A DNA stretch of 53,514 bases from Actinomycetota bacterium (GCA_005798285.1 SYKE01000102.1:1-53514); one strand, 5' to 3'; shown: positions 15,975 through 25,072, counted from the stretch's first letter. The notes: a model not told the origin generated them from the letters alone. Numbers and translations: made by a program.

Positions 15975-16424
15975 CTAGAACTGGCGGGTGCTATCGAGGA
16001 GGATGGTCACGGGCCCTTCGCCCACCATTTCGACTCGCATGTCGGCGCCAAATTCTCCCGTTTCGACGTGAAGCCCGCAATCCCTAAGACGCTGACAAAC
16101 GGCCTCATACCCCAATCGTGCCGCGTCTCCGCCCGCGGCGTTGCTGTAGCTCGGTCGTCGGCCCTTTCGGGCGTCCCCGTAAAGGGTGAACTGGCTGACC
16201 ACCAGCACCGCCGCGCCGACATCCAGCGCGCTGCGGTCCATTCGGCCCGTTTCATCCGGGAAGATCCGCAAGTGGGCGATCTTCTCCGCAGTGTAGCGAA
16301 CATCGGTGTCGGTGTCCTGGTTGGAGACCCCCACGAGCACCAGGATCCCGGCGCCGATTTCACCCGTGGTTCGGTCTTCCACCCGAACCGCCGCCCGCGA
16401 CACTCGTTGGATGACCGCTCTCAA
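15975..16424 (-). CDS. dtd: D-aminoacyl-tRNA deacylase
   Basis: A 149-residue enzyme that removes D-amino acids from mischarged tRNA. It has the DTD landmarks: RAVIQRVSRAAVRV at the start, a central VVSQFTLYGDARKGRRPSYSNAA block containing the SQFTL catalytic Ser/Thr motif, and a C-terminal GEFGADMRVEMVGEGPVTILLDS containing the Gly-x-Pro-type cross-subunit motif (GEGPVT). The start is TTG 16424: it matches the family N-terminus exactly and is preceded at 6 nt by AAGGAGA. It overlaps the methyltransferase stop (TTGA), so translation is coupled. Confidence 0.95.
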   Translation of the reverse strand: MRAVIQRVSRAAVRVEDRTTGEIGAGILVLVGVSNQDTDTDVRYTAEKIAHLRIFPDETGRMDRSALDVGAAVLVVSQFTLYGDARKGRRPSYSNAAGGDAARLGYEAVCQRLRDCGLHVETGEFGADMRVEMVGEGPVTILLDSTRQF

Positions 16425-17722
16425 CCCAATTCTCCTTCCGCGTCCGTCGGCGCGTGGTTGTGCCCGCCGCACTCCCAGCGGGCGGCCAGAAACCCGGACT
16501 CCGTCTGCGTCCGGATCATCCAGCGGCGAACCCGCTCGCGGGTGAGTGCAGAGAGGCTCGGGATGTTCGGGCATCCTGTCGGCTGCGCTTCCTGGACCAG
16601 GACGAACCGTCGAGAGCCGCCATCGGAGGCGTTCTCTTCCAGCACGGCCTGACCGGTGGTGCCGGACCCGGCGAAGAAGTCCAGAACCAATCGATCTCGA
16701 TCGGGATGGAGCTGAAGCAGGAGTCGAATCAGTCCCACGGGCTTGGGATTTGGAAAGGGGATCGCTCCGTCGAACAGCGCCTTGAGCTGCGATTTGCCGG
16801 CAGCGTTTCGCTCCACATCCAGGAGAAGGGTGCGAGGCACCTGGGTTCGCTCGGAGTTGTCATCTCGAAGATAGAGCTTGTACTCCACGAGCCAGCGTTC
16901 CTTACGATCCTGCCGAAACACGATGCGACCCTCTCGAACTCCCTCGTGGAATCTGGACTCCTCCCACTTCCACTCTGCGAGACGGGTGTCACCGTTGGGA
17001 AGCTCGATGCCGTATTGCAAACCGGGCCGAGGGTCATCCGGCCGCATTCTGAGAAAGGACTTGGTCTTGTACGGACCCCAACTGTCGAAGTGCTCGTCGC
17101 GGTGAATGTAGGCGCTGCGCTGCGCCGCGTCGAGTGGCAGTCTCAGTGGGGGCAGGGAGCCGCGATCGCGGGCGTAGACCAGGATATATTCGTGGTCTAC
17201 GGCGAAGTGGCGGGCATCGTTCCCGCCCCCCGAGTGGCGTTTCCAGATCAACTGAGCCACGAAGTTCTCTTCGCCGAACACCTCATCGAGCAGGAGCCGG
17301 AGGTGGTGCACTTCGTGATCGTCGATGCTCACACAGAACAGGGCATCGGCTCGCAAGAGGGTTCGCGCCAGCTCGATCCGGGGGTGCATCATCTCCAGCC
17401 AGCGAGTGTGGCGTCTGCCGGGCTCTTCCGCAGTCTGACGCTGTCGAGGGTTCCTGAAATTGTCGTTATAGATGAAGTCGTTCCCGGTATTGTACGGCGG
17501 GTCGATGTAGATCAGTCCCACCGCTCCCGACAGCTCAGATTGGAGCGCGCGGAGGATTGGGAGATTGTCACCTTCGAGGATGCGGTTCCCGTCGGCACAC
17601 TCGGGGCAATAGGACTCCGCGGGGTAAGCCACAAGCTGCCCTTCGGGCGCCGGAATCTCCCCTGAGCGGGACTGCTTGCCGGGCCAAACCAGCCCAAAGC
17701 CCTGACTCACCTGCACTCCCAT
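16421..17722 (-). CDS. Site-specific DNA methyltransferase (adenine N6, Mod-like)
   Basis: A 433-residue methyltransferase with the order of motifs of the beta class: catalytic DPPYNTGNDF near residues 74-83 comes first, and the SAM-binding FAGSGTTGQAV near 350-360 comes last. Between them are stretches seen in type III Mod enzymes (WKRHSGGGNDARH, YILVYARD). It should methylate adenine in a specific DNA sequence. An N-terminal Cys pair (YCPEC) may bind metal. No restriction endonuclease gene is adjacent; the neighbour downstream is dtd, overlapping by 4 nt. Start ATG 17722 has GGGGCGGA before it; ATG 17743 is a 7-codon-longer alternative. Confidence 0.88.
   Translation of the reverse strand: MGVQVSQGFGLVWPGKQSRSGEIPAPEGQLVAYPAESYCPECADGNRILEGDNLPILRALQSELSGAVGLIYIDPPYNTGNDFIYNDNFRNPRQRQTAEEPGRRHTRWLEMMHPRIELARTLLRADALFCVSIDDHEVHHLRLLLDEVFGEENFVAQLIWKRHSGGGNDARHFAVDHEYILVYARDRGSLPPLRLPLDAAQRSAYIHRDEHFDSWGPYKTKSFLRMRPDDPRPGLQYGIELPNGDTRLAEWKWEESRFHEGVREGRIVFRQDRKERWLVEYKLYLRDDNSERTQVPRTLLLDVERNAAGKSQLKALFDGAIPFPNPKPVGLIRLLLQLHPDRDRLVLDFFAGSGTTGQAVLEENASDGGSRRFVLVQEAQPTGCPNIPSLSALTRERVRRWMIRTQTESGFLAARWECGGHNHAPTDAEGELG
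16431..16437 (-). promoter_or_regulatory. Ribosome binding site for the TTG start of dtd
   Basis: AAGGAGA on the minus strand, 6 nt upstream of TTG 16424 and inside the end of the methyltransferase gene. It supports the non-ATG start. Confidence 0.75.
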
Positions 17723-17800
17723 TCCGCCCCAGGTCGCATGCATTCACAGGGCGAGGTCATGATGCCTGGAACGCGGCGGTGACGGAAACCTGGGGCCCGT

Positions 17801-19132
17801 TTACCCGGCGCTCCTTCTGCGCGGAGGCGCCGCTGCGTACTCGGGCAGAGTCTCCTCGAGGATTTCGTGGATGGCGGTGCGATCTTCCGGCCGAAGCGAA
17901 GGGTAACCGGCTGGGGACGTTTCCCCAGTCAGGATTTCGCGGAGTCGGCCGAGGCAGTAGCTCCGAGCCTCGTCGGGAAGGCCCTTGAAAGAGTCGGAAT
18001 AGACCAGGAAGCTGCAGGGATATCGGAAGAGCCGGGTCTTCAGGTCGAGTTCGCGGAGTGATCGACGCTTCGAGTCCCACGGTCCCCGGATCGCGAAGGT
18101 CTGGCTGAAGCTGGAACTACCGGTAATGCCGCTCCCAAGCGGGGCCTCGTCGGCGCAGAGGATCGCTTTCACGAGCGGTTCGCACACGCCTTGAATCCGA
18201 CGAGTGGTGCTCTCGGATCGGAAGGATCCGCGTCCGAGTTCCTTGTTGAGGAGCGCCTCGTAGGCCAGCGCCCGCTTCGTTTCGTAGGACGCCCGAGTCA
18301 TCAGGTTGTGGATGTCGACTTGATGGGCCATCACCATGTGCGCCACCACATCGCTGTGGGGCGTCAGGTAGGGACGGGTGTCGCAAAAGGGCGCCACCGA
18401 CGGCACGTTGGTGCTCCGGGCCTTGTCGGGGGCAGCGGCTTCCTCGGAGTTGCCGAACATCTGATTGCCGAGGTGCTTGATGTTTCCGGTGTTTCCAGTG
18501 AGATACCACCCGCCCCATCGTTCCTCGTAGGGACTCGTGGGCGTCGTGACAAAGGTTCCGGCGCTGAACGCGGGCTGGCCGTCACGCATGCTGTAGACCG
18601 AGCGCACGGTGTGCCCGGGCACGCCACGAGTGAGTCCGGACTCGTGGCATGAGAGACACTCGTAGCGCTGGCGGCTGATCTTAGGTCGCGTCGGACTCTG
18701 CTCCAGGATGTAAAAGACACCGCCGAGTTGGGGATCCGCCGTGGAGAGCTCCAGCACCGGGCCGCCCTGAACGTAGCCGACATACGTGTCGTCGTTGAAG
18801 TAGAGGGCACGCGGCGTGAACGGCGATATTCGATCGCGCTGGAAGCTGGTCTTGGAGAAGACCAGAAGCTGGCTGTTCGAGGAGATGCCGAGGGCGGTGA
18901 GGAGCGAGTCCAGATAGCCCCGCTCGCCGCGAAACTGCAGCTTCAACTGGCCCGAGTCGAGCCGCTGCTGCAGCCGCGCGATGGAGTCGGCGGGTCTGGT
19001 CTCCGAATAGCGAATCGGCGCCTCATCGCTGTCCTGCGTCGACAGGGCGGCGACGCAGAGCGGCGCGGCGAGCGCCAGAGCGCTCACACCAATCCACCAT
19101 CGCGCCGCAGCGGTCTGAATTCGGAACCCCAT
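17801..19132 (-). CDS. Secreted single-heme cytochrome c-like protein
   Basis: A 443-residue protein with a signal peptide (WWIGVSALALAAPLCVAAL) and a single c-type heme site CLSCH (159-163) in the middle of the chain. No family name is recognised. Around the heme site are aromatic and glycine-rich stretches (GGWYLTGNTGNIKHLGN) and His-containing segments (HMVMAHQVDIHN) that could offer a distal ligand. The size and single central heme resemble the uncharacterised secreted c-type proteins of Acidobacteriota and Planctomycetota rather than electron-transfer cytochromes. The N-terminal start ATG 19132 has AGGTGGGGA upstream. It is transcribed separately from the methyltransferase, 78 nt away. 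Confidence 0.7.
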   Translation of the reverse strand: MGFRIQTAAARWWIGVSALALAAPLCVAALSTQDSDEAPIRYSETRPADSIARLQQRLDSGQLKLQFRGERGYLDSLLTALGISSNSQLLVFSKTSFQRDRISPFTPRALYFNDDTYVGYVQGGPVLELSTADPQLGGVFYILEQSPTRPKISRQRYECLSCHESGLTRGVPGHTVRSVYSMRDGQPAFSAGTFVTTPTSPYEERWGGWYLTGNTGNIKHLGNQMFGNSEEAAAPDKARSTNVPSVAPFCDTRPYLTPHSDVVAHMVMAHQVDIHNLMTRASYETKRALAYEALLNKELGRGSFRSESTTRRIQGVCEPLVKAILCADEAPLGSGITGSSSFSQTFAIRGPWDSKRRSLRELDLKTRLFRYPCSFLVYSDSFKGLPDEARSYCLGRLREILTGETSPAGYPSLRPEDRTAIHEILEETLPEYAAAPPRRRSAG

Positions 19133-19314
19133 TGTTCCCCACCTGCTCCTCAAGAGGCACGGGCCCCCGGTCTCAACTCCGAAGCTCTCTACAGAGTTAG
19201 AGTTCCCTGCGGCGAAAAATCTATCGCGATTCCATGTGGGGAATTCGAGACCGCATCTGTCGCGAGAAGTTCGCCGGTGGGCAGGCGCCTTGCTGAATAT
19301 CGAGTTCGGCGGAG

Positions 19315-19689
19315 CTACGTGGGTTCGTAGAGGCTGATCGGCATCCCGTCGGGATCGGTAAACACAGCCAACTTGATGCCCTCGCCTTCCCGTTCACAGG
19401 GCTCCACCGCGAAAGACGCCCCTTTCGCCGTGAGGTCGGCGGCCGCCGCGGAGATGTCGCTCACCTTGAAGCAAAGTTGAAGGGAGCCGGCGGGCTGGTG
19501 ATCGGGCCGATAGGGTTCTCCCGGGGTGTCCGTCGGGTGCAGCGCCAGGGTCTGGCCCCCCAGGTCGAACTCCGTCCAGTAGGGGGACTCCATGCGACAG
19601 TTGAATCCCAGAGTATCCCGGTAGAATCGCACGGAGCGACTCATGTCGGACACCATCACCATCACGATGTCGACTCGTTGGGGCAGCAT
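19315..19689 (-). CDS. VOC (glyoxalase/bleomycin resistance) family protein
   Basis: A 124-residue vicinal-oxygen-chelate fold protein with two beta-alpha-beta-beta-beta halves: VDIVMVMVSDMSRSVRFYRDTLGF at the start and LQLCFKVSDISAAAADLTAKG in the second half, ending in FTDPDGMPISLYEP. That last motif contains the usual metal-ligand Glu (LYE). The family includes glyoxalases, dioxygenases and antibiotic-binding proteins; the substrate cannot be told. It is a lone gene, divergent from the DUF4010 gene at 19799. Confidence 0.9.
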   Translation of the reverse strand: MLPQRVDIVMVMVSDMSRSVRFYRDTLGFNCRMESPYWTEFDLGGQTLALHPTDTPGEPYRPDHQPAGSLQLCFKVSDISAAAADLTAKGASFAVEPCEREGEGIKLAVFTDPDGMPISLYEPT

Positions 19690-19798
19690 TTGCGCGGGCC
19701 TCCCGCGGCCCGGGGCCGCGTTGTCAAACGAAGGGGTGAAACCCGCAGCGCTGGCGCTAATCTAGATTTAAGATGGGCACGCAGTCGAAAGCAGGAGC

Positions 19799-21028
19799 AT
19801 GGAAGTTTTTCAACAATTGGGGGTGGCTCTCCTGTTGGGATTGCTCGTGGGCCTGCAGCGAGAACGGGCGGGAGCGCCTCTGGCCGGATTCCGCACCTTC
19901 CCCCTCATTACGCTGCTCGGAGCCCTGTGCGGACTGCTGGGAAAGTCGTTCGGCGGCTGGTCGGTGGCCGCGGGACTGATCAGTCTGGCAATTCTCGTAC
20001 TGGTCGGAAACCTGCCGCAGGAACGTCAGTCCAACTCCGAGGGCGGCGTCACCACCGAAGTTGCCATGCTGGTGATGTTCGCGGTTGGGGCGTTCCTCAC
20101 CGTGGGACAGCCCATTGCCGCAGTGGCTGTGGGCGCTGCCGTAGCCGTGCTGCTCCAGTTCAAACCGGAGCTTCACGGATTTGTACGTCGGCTCGAGGAC
20201 GACGATGTGCGCTCGATCATGCAGTTCGTGCTCATCGCGTTCATCGTGCTCCCCGTGCTTCCCAACCAGGGGTTTGGGCCTTTTGCGGTCCTCAACCCTT
20301 ACGAAATCTGGTTCATGGTGGTCTTGATCGTTGGAATCAGCCTGGTGGGCTACCTCATCCATCGGTTTGTTGGAGACGGCGCCGGAACGCTGACCGCAGG
20401 CGTGTTGGGCGGGATCATTTCCAGCACTGCGACCACCACCAGCTATTCCCGAATGGCCAGGAAGCAGCCGCTGCAGGTTCCTTCGGCGGCGACCGTCGTC
20501 ATGATCGCCTCAACCATCGTCTATGGACGGCTCCTGATGGAGATCCGGGTGGTGGCTCCCGGGTTTCTAGCGACGGCTGCGCCAAGGATCGGTCTCATGG
20601 CCGCCGTTTCCCTCGCTGTTGCCGTTGCCATGTGGCTGCAGCGAAGCCGATTGGCGTCGGAGCAACTGAGCCCTGAGAATCCGTCAGAGTTGAAACCCGC
20701 TGTTGCGTTCGGATTGCTCTATGCAGCGGTGCTTCTGGGTGTGGCTGCCGCCAAGTCTTTTCTTGGGCAGGAAGGGCTATTCGCGATGGCGGCCATTTCC
20801 GGTCTGACCGACATGGATGCCATCACGCTCTCCACGAGCCGCCTGGTGGCCGCGGGTCAACTCGATGCTCGCCTGGGCTGGCAGATGATTGTGGTGGCCA
20901 CCATGGCGAATCTCTGCTTCAAGACCGCCCTGATCGCCAGCCTCGGACCGAGAAGTCTGGTTCAACGGGTCGGCTTGGGGTTTGGGCTGTCGTTTCTCGC
21001 CGGGGCCTTGTTGCTGATCTTCGCCTGA
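19799..21028 (+). CDS. MgtC/SapB and DUF4010 membrane protein
   Basis: A 409-residue integral membrane protein with about 12 hydrophobic segments. The N-terminal 140 residues match the MgtC/SapB fold (LGVALLLGLLVGLQRERAG, then AGFRTFPLITLLGALCGL). The remainder matches DUF4010 (LTAGVLGGIISSTATTTSYSRMA and GLTDMDAITLSTSRL). The conserved polar residues of the C-terminal half suggest a transporter, but the substrate is unknown. The start ATG 19799 has AGGAG only one base before it; no better start is seen nearby. It is a single gene facing away from the VOC gene. Confidence 0.85.
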   Translation: MEVFQQLGVALLLGLLVGLQRERAGAPLAGFRTFPLITLLGALCGLLGKSFGGWSVAAGLISLAILVLVGNLPQERQSNSEGGVTTEVAMLVMFAVGAFLTVGQPIAAVAVGAAVAVLLQFKPELHGFVRRLEDDDVRSIMQFVLIAFIVLPVLPNQGFGPFAVLNPYEIWFMVVLIVGISLVGYLIHRFVGDGAGTLTAGVLGGIISSTATTTSYSRMARKQPLQVPSAATVVMIASTIVYGRLLMEIRVVAPGFLATAAPRIGLMAAVSLAVAVAMWLQRSRLASEQLSPENPSELKPAVAFGLLYAAVLLGVAAAKSFLGQEGLFAMAAISGLTDMDAITLSTSRLVAAGQLDARLGWQMIVVATMANLCFKTALIASLGPRSLVQRVGLGFGLSFLAGALLLIFA

Positions 21029-21171
21029 GGTCGTGTGTTGAGGGAAGGGTCTTGCGCCGGTCTCGCCTAACAGGCCATCTAGTCTGGTGGGTATGGCAGG
21101 TGAGGCCGGAATAACGGCGCGGCGGATGGCCGCGGTCGGAGTTCCGCAGCGAGATTTTGCAAGGAGCGAGC

Positions 21172-22284
21172 ATGGCGGAGCGAGTGCGGGTGGGCCTGAT
21201 TGGCTGTGGCGCCATTAGCGCGGCTTACCTGAAGATGGCTCGAAATCTGCCGATCCTCGACATCTCGGCGTGCGCCGATCTCGACGGTGATAAAGCGCGT
21301 GCACGGGCCGAAGAATTCGGCATACCGCGGGTGCTGGGAGTGGACGAGCTGATCGCCGATCCGGAGGTCGAAGTCGTGCTCAACCTCACCATCCCGAAGG
21401 CGCATGCGTCCGTCGCCGTCGCGGCGCTTGAAGCGGGCAAGCACACGTTCTCGGAGAAGCCTCTCGGCATTCGCCGGGAAGAGGGCGCCGGGGTGCTGCG
21501 AACGGGCGCCGCACTTGGCCTGCGAGTCGGTTGTGCTCCAGACACCGTACTCGGTGCAGGCATCCAGACGGCGCGGAAGGCGATCGATAACGGCCTGATC
21601 GGCCGGCCCATCGGGTTCACGGCGCACATGCTGTCTCGTGGCGTTGAGACCTGGCATCCGAATCCGCGCTTCTACTACGAAGTGGGCGGCGGACCGATGT
21701 TTGATATGGGTCCTTATTACCTGACGGCGCTCCTGAATTTGCTCGGACCGATCCGGCGAATCTGTGCGCTAACCTCAATCGCGATCCCGGTGCGCCACAT
21801 CACCAGCCAGCCGTTCGCCGGCCAGGACGTTGAGGTGGAGACTCCGGATCACCTCTGCGGTTCGATCGAGTTCCGCGATGGAGCCATCGGTACGCTGATG
21901 ACCAGCTTTGCGACCGCGCATGGCGTCTACGACCGTAAGATGCCGATTGTCGTTTACGGCACGGAGGGGACTCTCAAGGTCCCTGACCCCAACGGTTTCG
22001 ATGGACCCGTGCAGGTTCGCGGATTGAAGGACGAGGACTGGATCGACGTTCCCCACGCATTTCCGACGGGCTACGGCCGGGCCGTGGGACTCGCGGATCT
22101 GTGCCATGCGGTGCGTTCCGGTCGAGAGCACCGCTGCAGCGCGGAGCAGGCCTTTGCGGTTCTGGACGCCATGCAGGCGTTCCTGGAGTCTTCCGACGGC
22201 GGTAGGGCAGTCTCGCTGGAGTCGGAGTACGAACGTCCGAAGCCGATGGCGGTCGGACTGCCGTTCGGTCAACTCGATGACTGA
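21172..22284 (+). CDS. Gfo/Idh/MocA family oxidoreductase
   Basis: A 370-residue NAD(P)-dependent sugar dehydrogenase of the glucose-fructose oxidoreductase/inositol dehydrogenase family. The Rossmann motif is GLIGCGAIS (8-16), the cofactor-binding EKP is E95-K96-P97, and the C-terminal domain has GGGPMFDMGPYYLTALLNLLG, which carries the substrate-side Asp and Tyr. ATG 21172 follows AAGGAG at 5 nt and was chosen over ATG 21157. It is followed by the MOSC gene 70 nt on. Substrate is not predictable, but inositol- or sugar-type alcohols are usual. Confidence 0.92.
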   Translation: MAERVRVGLIGCGAISAAYLKMARNLPILDISACADLDGDKARARAEEFGIPRVLGVDELIADPEVEVVLNLTIPKAHASVAVAALEAGKHTFSEKPLGIRREEGAGVLRTGAALGLRVGCAPDTVLGAGIQTARKAIDNGLIGRPIGFTAHMLSRGVETWHPNPRFYYEVGGGPMFDMGPYYLTALLNLLGPIRRICALTSIAIPVRHITSQPFAGQDVEVETPDHLCGSIEFRDGAIGTLMTSFATAHGVYDRKMPIVVYGTEGTLKVPDPNGFDGPVQVRGLKDEDWIDVPHAFPTGYGRAVGLADLCHAVRSGREHRCSAEQAFAVLDAMQAFLESSDGGRAVSLESEYERPKPMAVGLPFGQLDD

Positions 22285-22354
22285 CGCGCCGCCGAGTGTC
22301 ACGTAAGTAGAACAGGTGCCTGGCCGCAAGTCGGCGGGCTAAAGGAAATCCCAC

Positions 22355-22888
22355 ATGGCTCTCTCGTTCGCCGCCCTTGAGGCCGGTCTCGCGCAGCTTC
22401 CGCCCCCCGCTGCCGATAACGGATCTGTTGCCCTCGTCGTTGTTCGACCGGGGGTCGATCGCCGCGAAACTCCCGATTGTGTGCGCCTCACAGTAGAGAG
22501 TGGCCTGGAAGGGGATCGGTGGTCCTTGCGTTCGGGGCCGGATCCTCAAAACCAGATCACCCTGATGCGATCTGATACGGCCCGGTTAATTGCCGACGGT
22601 CAGCCGTTGGAGTTGTTCGGGGACAACCTGATTGTGGAACTGGATTTGTCCGAGAGCAACCTGCCGGCGGGCACCCGGATCCGGATTGGAACTGCGCTCT
22701 GCGAGGTCACTCCGCTTCCGCATACCGGTTGTTCGAAATTTCGGGCTCGGTTCGGCGGAGACGCGCTCGAGTTCGTGAATGGCCCGGCCTACAAGGCGCT
22801 CCGGCTGCGTGGGATCCATGTTCGGGTGATTGAGCCCGGCGAGGTTTCCACCGGAGACGCGGCGACCGTCGTGAGCCGGCCCACCTGA
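22355..22888 (+). CDS. MOSC domain protein
   Basis: A 177-residue cytoplasmic protein consisting of one MOSC domain, the C-terminal domain of molybdenum cofactor sulfurases. It contains GLEGDRW, QITLMRSD, a central LFGDNLIVE stretch and the conserved cysteine C126 in HTGCSKF, thought to carry sulfur. Stand-alone MOSC proteins (YiiM-like) are implicated in molybdoenzyme maturation or reductase partner function. No molybdoenzyme is in the window. The DegT-type gene follows in the same reading frame after the TGA stop at 22886. Confidence 0.9.
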   Translation: MALSFAALEAGLAQLPPPAADNGSVALVVVRPGVDRRETPDCVRLTVESGLEGDRWSLRSGPDPQNQITLMRSDTARLIADGQPLELFGDNLIVELDLSESNLPAGTRIRIGTALCEVTPLPHTGCSKFRARFGGDALEFVNGPAYKALRLRGIHVRVIEPGEVSTGDAATVVSRPT

Positions 22889-23077
22889 CCGACGTCCGGT
22901 GTCGGTGACCCTGGAGGAGACGAGGGCAGCAAGCTGGAGTTCCGAGATCCGGACAGCGAACCCTACGTTCTCCCCATACACCTTCGGGGGGCTGAAGAAC
23001 TCATCCGAGGAGACGATCTCACACGTCTCGGGGCCGAACCCCATCAAGCGCTCGATCTGCTGGAGCAGGAGTGGGCA

Positions 23078-24115
23078 GTGGCTCACTCCTGCCATCAGGG
23101 AATCGCGGTCTCCAGTGGCACGGCAGCGCTTCATCTCATCCTCGCGGCCCTCGAGATTCCGCGCGGAGACGAGGTGCTCATACCCGCCTACGGGTGTCCC
23201 GCCGTGGATGCGGCGGTACTCACCGCCGGCCTGACTCCGGTCCACGTCGATATCGATCCCCGCTCCGGCTGCATCTCTCCCGTGGCAGTCGCATCAGCGG
23301 TCGGACCGCGCTCGGCCGCCGTTATCGCCGTTCACTTTGCCGGGGCCCCGGCGGATCTGCCGTCTCTGGATCGAATCTGCAGCCGGCGAGGTCTGGCGCT
23401 GGTGGAGGATGCCTGCCTCGCGCCCGGGGCAACATGGAAGGGGCGATCCGTCGGCTCATGGGGCGTGGCGACCGCCTTCAGCATGGGGTGGAGAAAACCG
23501 ATCTCGGTAGGGGAAGGCGGCGTCATTGTCACCCGAGACGCAATCCTCGCATCCCGAATGAGGAGACTTCGGTGTTGCGGACAGGATCCGGACTCCGGAG
23601 AACTCCGAACCGCCAGCCTCAACTTTCGCCTTTCGGGATGGTTGGCTGCGTTGGCGCTGCCCCAGCTTCGCGAACGGGATGTCCATCGCCTGCAGCGGGG
23701 AGCCCGGGCCACCGAGCTTAGCCGGCGCCTGGCCGAACTTCCCTCTGTCGAACCGCTCCACGCGCCCGACAGGTGGGAGGGGCATGCGTGGGGCCAGTAC
23801 TGGCTGCTGATCGACGGCGATTCGTGCCCGAGATCGGCGGAAGCGTTCGCTGATCTCTGCCAGGCCGCCGGGGCGCCGGTCGTTCGCGGATGGTCTACGC
23901 CAAACCGCCTGCATCCTGTTTATGCTCGAGACCGAGCCAACACCTGGCTGAAGGAGCGCGACGCCTCTCTCCCCCCGGACTGGTACGAGACCCAGGAGAC
24001 CTCGGTCGCCGATGACTTTGCGTTCCATCGAGCTTGCCTGTTGGGGTCAGACGTGCTGCGCTGTTCACGGGAACGGGTGGGCCGTATCGGAGACGCGATC
24101 CGACAGAGCCTGTAA
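23078..24115 (+). CDS. DegT/DnrJ/EryC1/StrS-type aminotransferase, start uncertain
   Basis: A PLP sugar aminotransferase. Present are the substrate/cofactor loop SSGTAALHL, the Asp strand ALVEDACLAPG and the lysine block FSMGWRKPISVGEGGVIVT (Lys aligned with the family PLP Lys), followed by a C-terminal small domain. Family members move an amino group to a keto-sugar of a nucleotide-linked sugar. GTG 23078 has AGGAG at 8 nt, and I use it. However, the in-frame sequence upstream of it, back to about 22934, reads like the missing N-terminal segment (GAEELIRGDDLTRLG, EWAVAHS) and has no ATG, GTG or TTG. The enzyme may start at a CTG near 22934 or be shortened. Downstream, 24116-24279 separates it from the second pilin. 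Confidence 0.82.
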   Translation: MAHSCHQGIAVSSGTAALHLILAALEIPRGDEVLIPAYGCPAVDAAVLTAGLTPVHVDIDPRSGCISPVAVASAVGPRSAAVIAVHFAGAPADLPSLDRICSRRGLALVEDACLAPGATWKGRSVGSWGVATAFSMGWRKPISVGEGGVIVTRDAILASRMRRLRCCGQDPDSGELRTASLNFRLSGWLAALALPQLRERDVHRLQRGARATELSRRLAELPSVEPLHAPDRWEGHAWGQYWLLIDGDSCPRSAEAFADLCQAAGAPVVRGWSTPNRLHPVYARDRANTWLKERDASLPPDWYETQETSVADDFAFHRACLLGSDVLRCSRERVGRIGDAIRQSL

Positions 24116-24155
24116 TTGCGTTGCCAGGCACGAATCGTACTGTTCAGAACTTTTT

Positions 24156-24169
24156 GTTCTTGCAAGAAC
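24156..24169. promoter_or_regulatory. 14-bp palindrome GTTCTTGCAAGAAC
   Basis: A perfect palindrome between the DegT gene and the second pilin. Its core CTTGCAAG (24159-24166) recurs upstream of the GntR-LacI regulator (26304-26311). Another half-pattern GTTCAGAAC lies just before it (24142-24150). It may be an operator or part of a terminator. Confidence 0.4.
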
Positions 24170-24279
24170 GCCTCACTTAGGTCATGTTATGGTATGCGGT
24201 CTCGATGATGAGAATCGTCACAAGCCGCGGGCAATCAAAGCGGAGCCCTCGAGCCCCGCCTTCTCGTTGGAGGCCCACC

Positions 24280-25050
24280 ATGCGTCGTCGCGCCTTTACT
24301 CTGATCGAACTCCTCGTGGTCATCGCAATCATTGCGATTCTCGCTGCCATCCTCTTCCCTGTCTTTGCCCGGGCCCGTGAAGCCGCCCGCAAGAGCAACT
24401 GCCTTTCGAACCTCAGCCAGCTCGGCAAAGGGGTTATGATGTACGCGCAGGACTATGACGAAATCCTGCCGCGCGCCTTCTTCGGAACCTGCGGCACGGC
24501 GTCCGCGGCTTCCTGGGCGGATGTGCTGGTTCCGTATGTCAAGAACGTAAAGGTCTACGACTGCCCGAGTTCCACGACTCGGATGACCTTCAATGCCGCC
24601 ACCAACACGTTCTACCGCGCCATTGGCGGCAGCCCGAACAACCCGAACGACTGTCGGACGAACGGCGCTATCCCCGGCGGAACCACGATGGACTACAACT
24701 ACGGGGTCAACAACTTTGGCGTGCCTGCCGGGCAGACCGACATCACGCTCAATGGTCCGTTCAGCAACAACATTTTGAATTTGGCCGCGATCACGTCTCC
24801 CGCCGGAGTCATCGGAATTGCGGACAGCCGTTTCTCTTCGCCGGCGGCCATCAGTGGTGGCAATGGCCCGTGGGACATCGCCTCGGTCGCGGGACAGGTG
24901 CATGCCGTGCGGCACTCCGGCGTTACGGCGACTGCAGATCCGAGTGGCGGCGTCACGGCCGCCTTCATGGATGGCCACGCCAAGTACGTGGGTCTGGGAA
25001 CTTCGGTCCGACGTCCCGGCAACATGTGGACCGTAAGCGACGCCGACTGA
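24280..25050 (+). CDS. Type II secretion/pilin-like prepilin protein (DUF1559-like)
   Basis: A 256-residue prepilin with a leader [20 protein letters not shown] identical in pattern to that of the 10753 gene. Its conserved tail is [22 protein letters not shown], with a C-terminal [16 protein letters not shown]. The tail contains cysteine pairs (NCLS, FGTCGTA, VYDCPSS, DCRTN) that may form disulfides. ATG 24280 has GGAGG at 6 nt. The frame begins earlier at 24184, but that part is non-conserved. The mature protein would be an extracellular or periplasmic pseudopilin. Confidence 0.92.
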   Translation: MRRRAFTLIELLVVIAIIAILAAILFPVFARAREAARKSNCLSNLSQLGKGVMMYAQDYDEILPRAFFGTCGTASAASWADVLVPYVKNVKVYDCPSSTTRMTFNAATNTFYRAIGGSPNNPNDCRTNGAIPGGTTMDYNYGVNNFGVPAGQTDITLNGPFSNNILNLAAITSPAGVIGIADSRFSSPAAISGGNGPWDIASVAGQVHAVRHSGVTATADPSGGVTAAFMDGHAKYVGLGTSVRRPGNMWTVSDAD

Positions 25051-25072
25051 TCGGAACCGTCTCCTCGAATGG

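Noticed and set aside
16454..17665. A 403-codon plus-strand frame opposite the DNA methyltransferase
   Set aside because: The methyltransferase has all motifs in order; the opposite frame has no recognisable domain and ignores ribosome sites.
22899..23234. A frame starting at GTG 22899 across the DegT start
   Set aside because: It has a different frame from the enzyme and Ser/Pro/Arg-rich translation with no features; the conserved sequence lies in the other frame.
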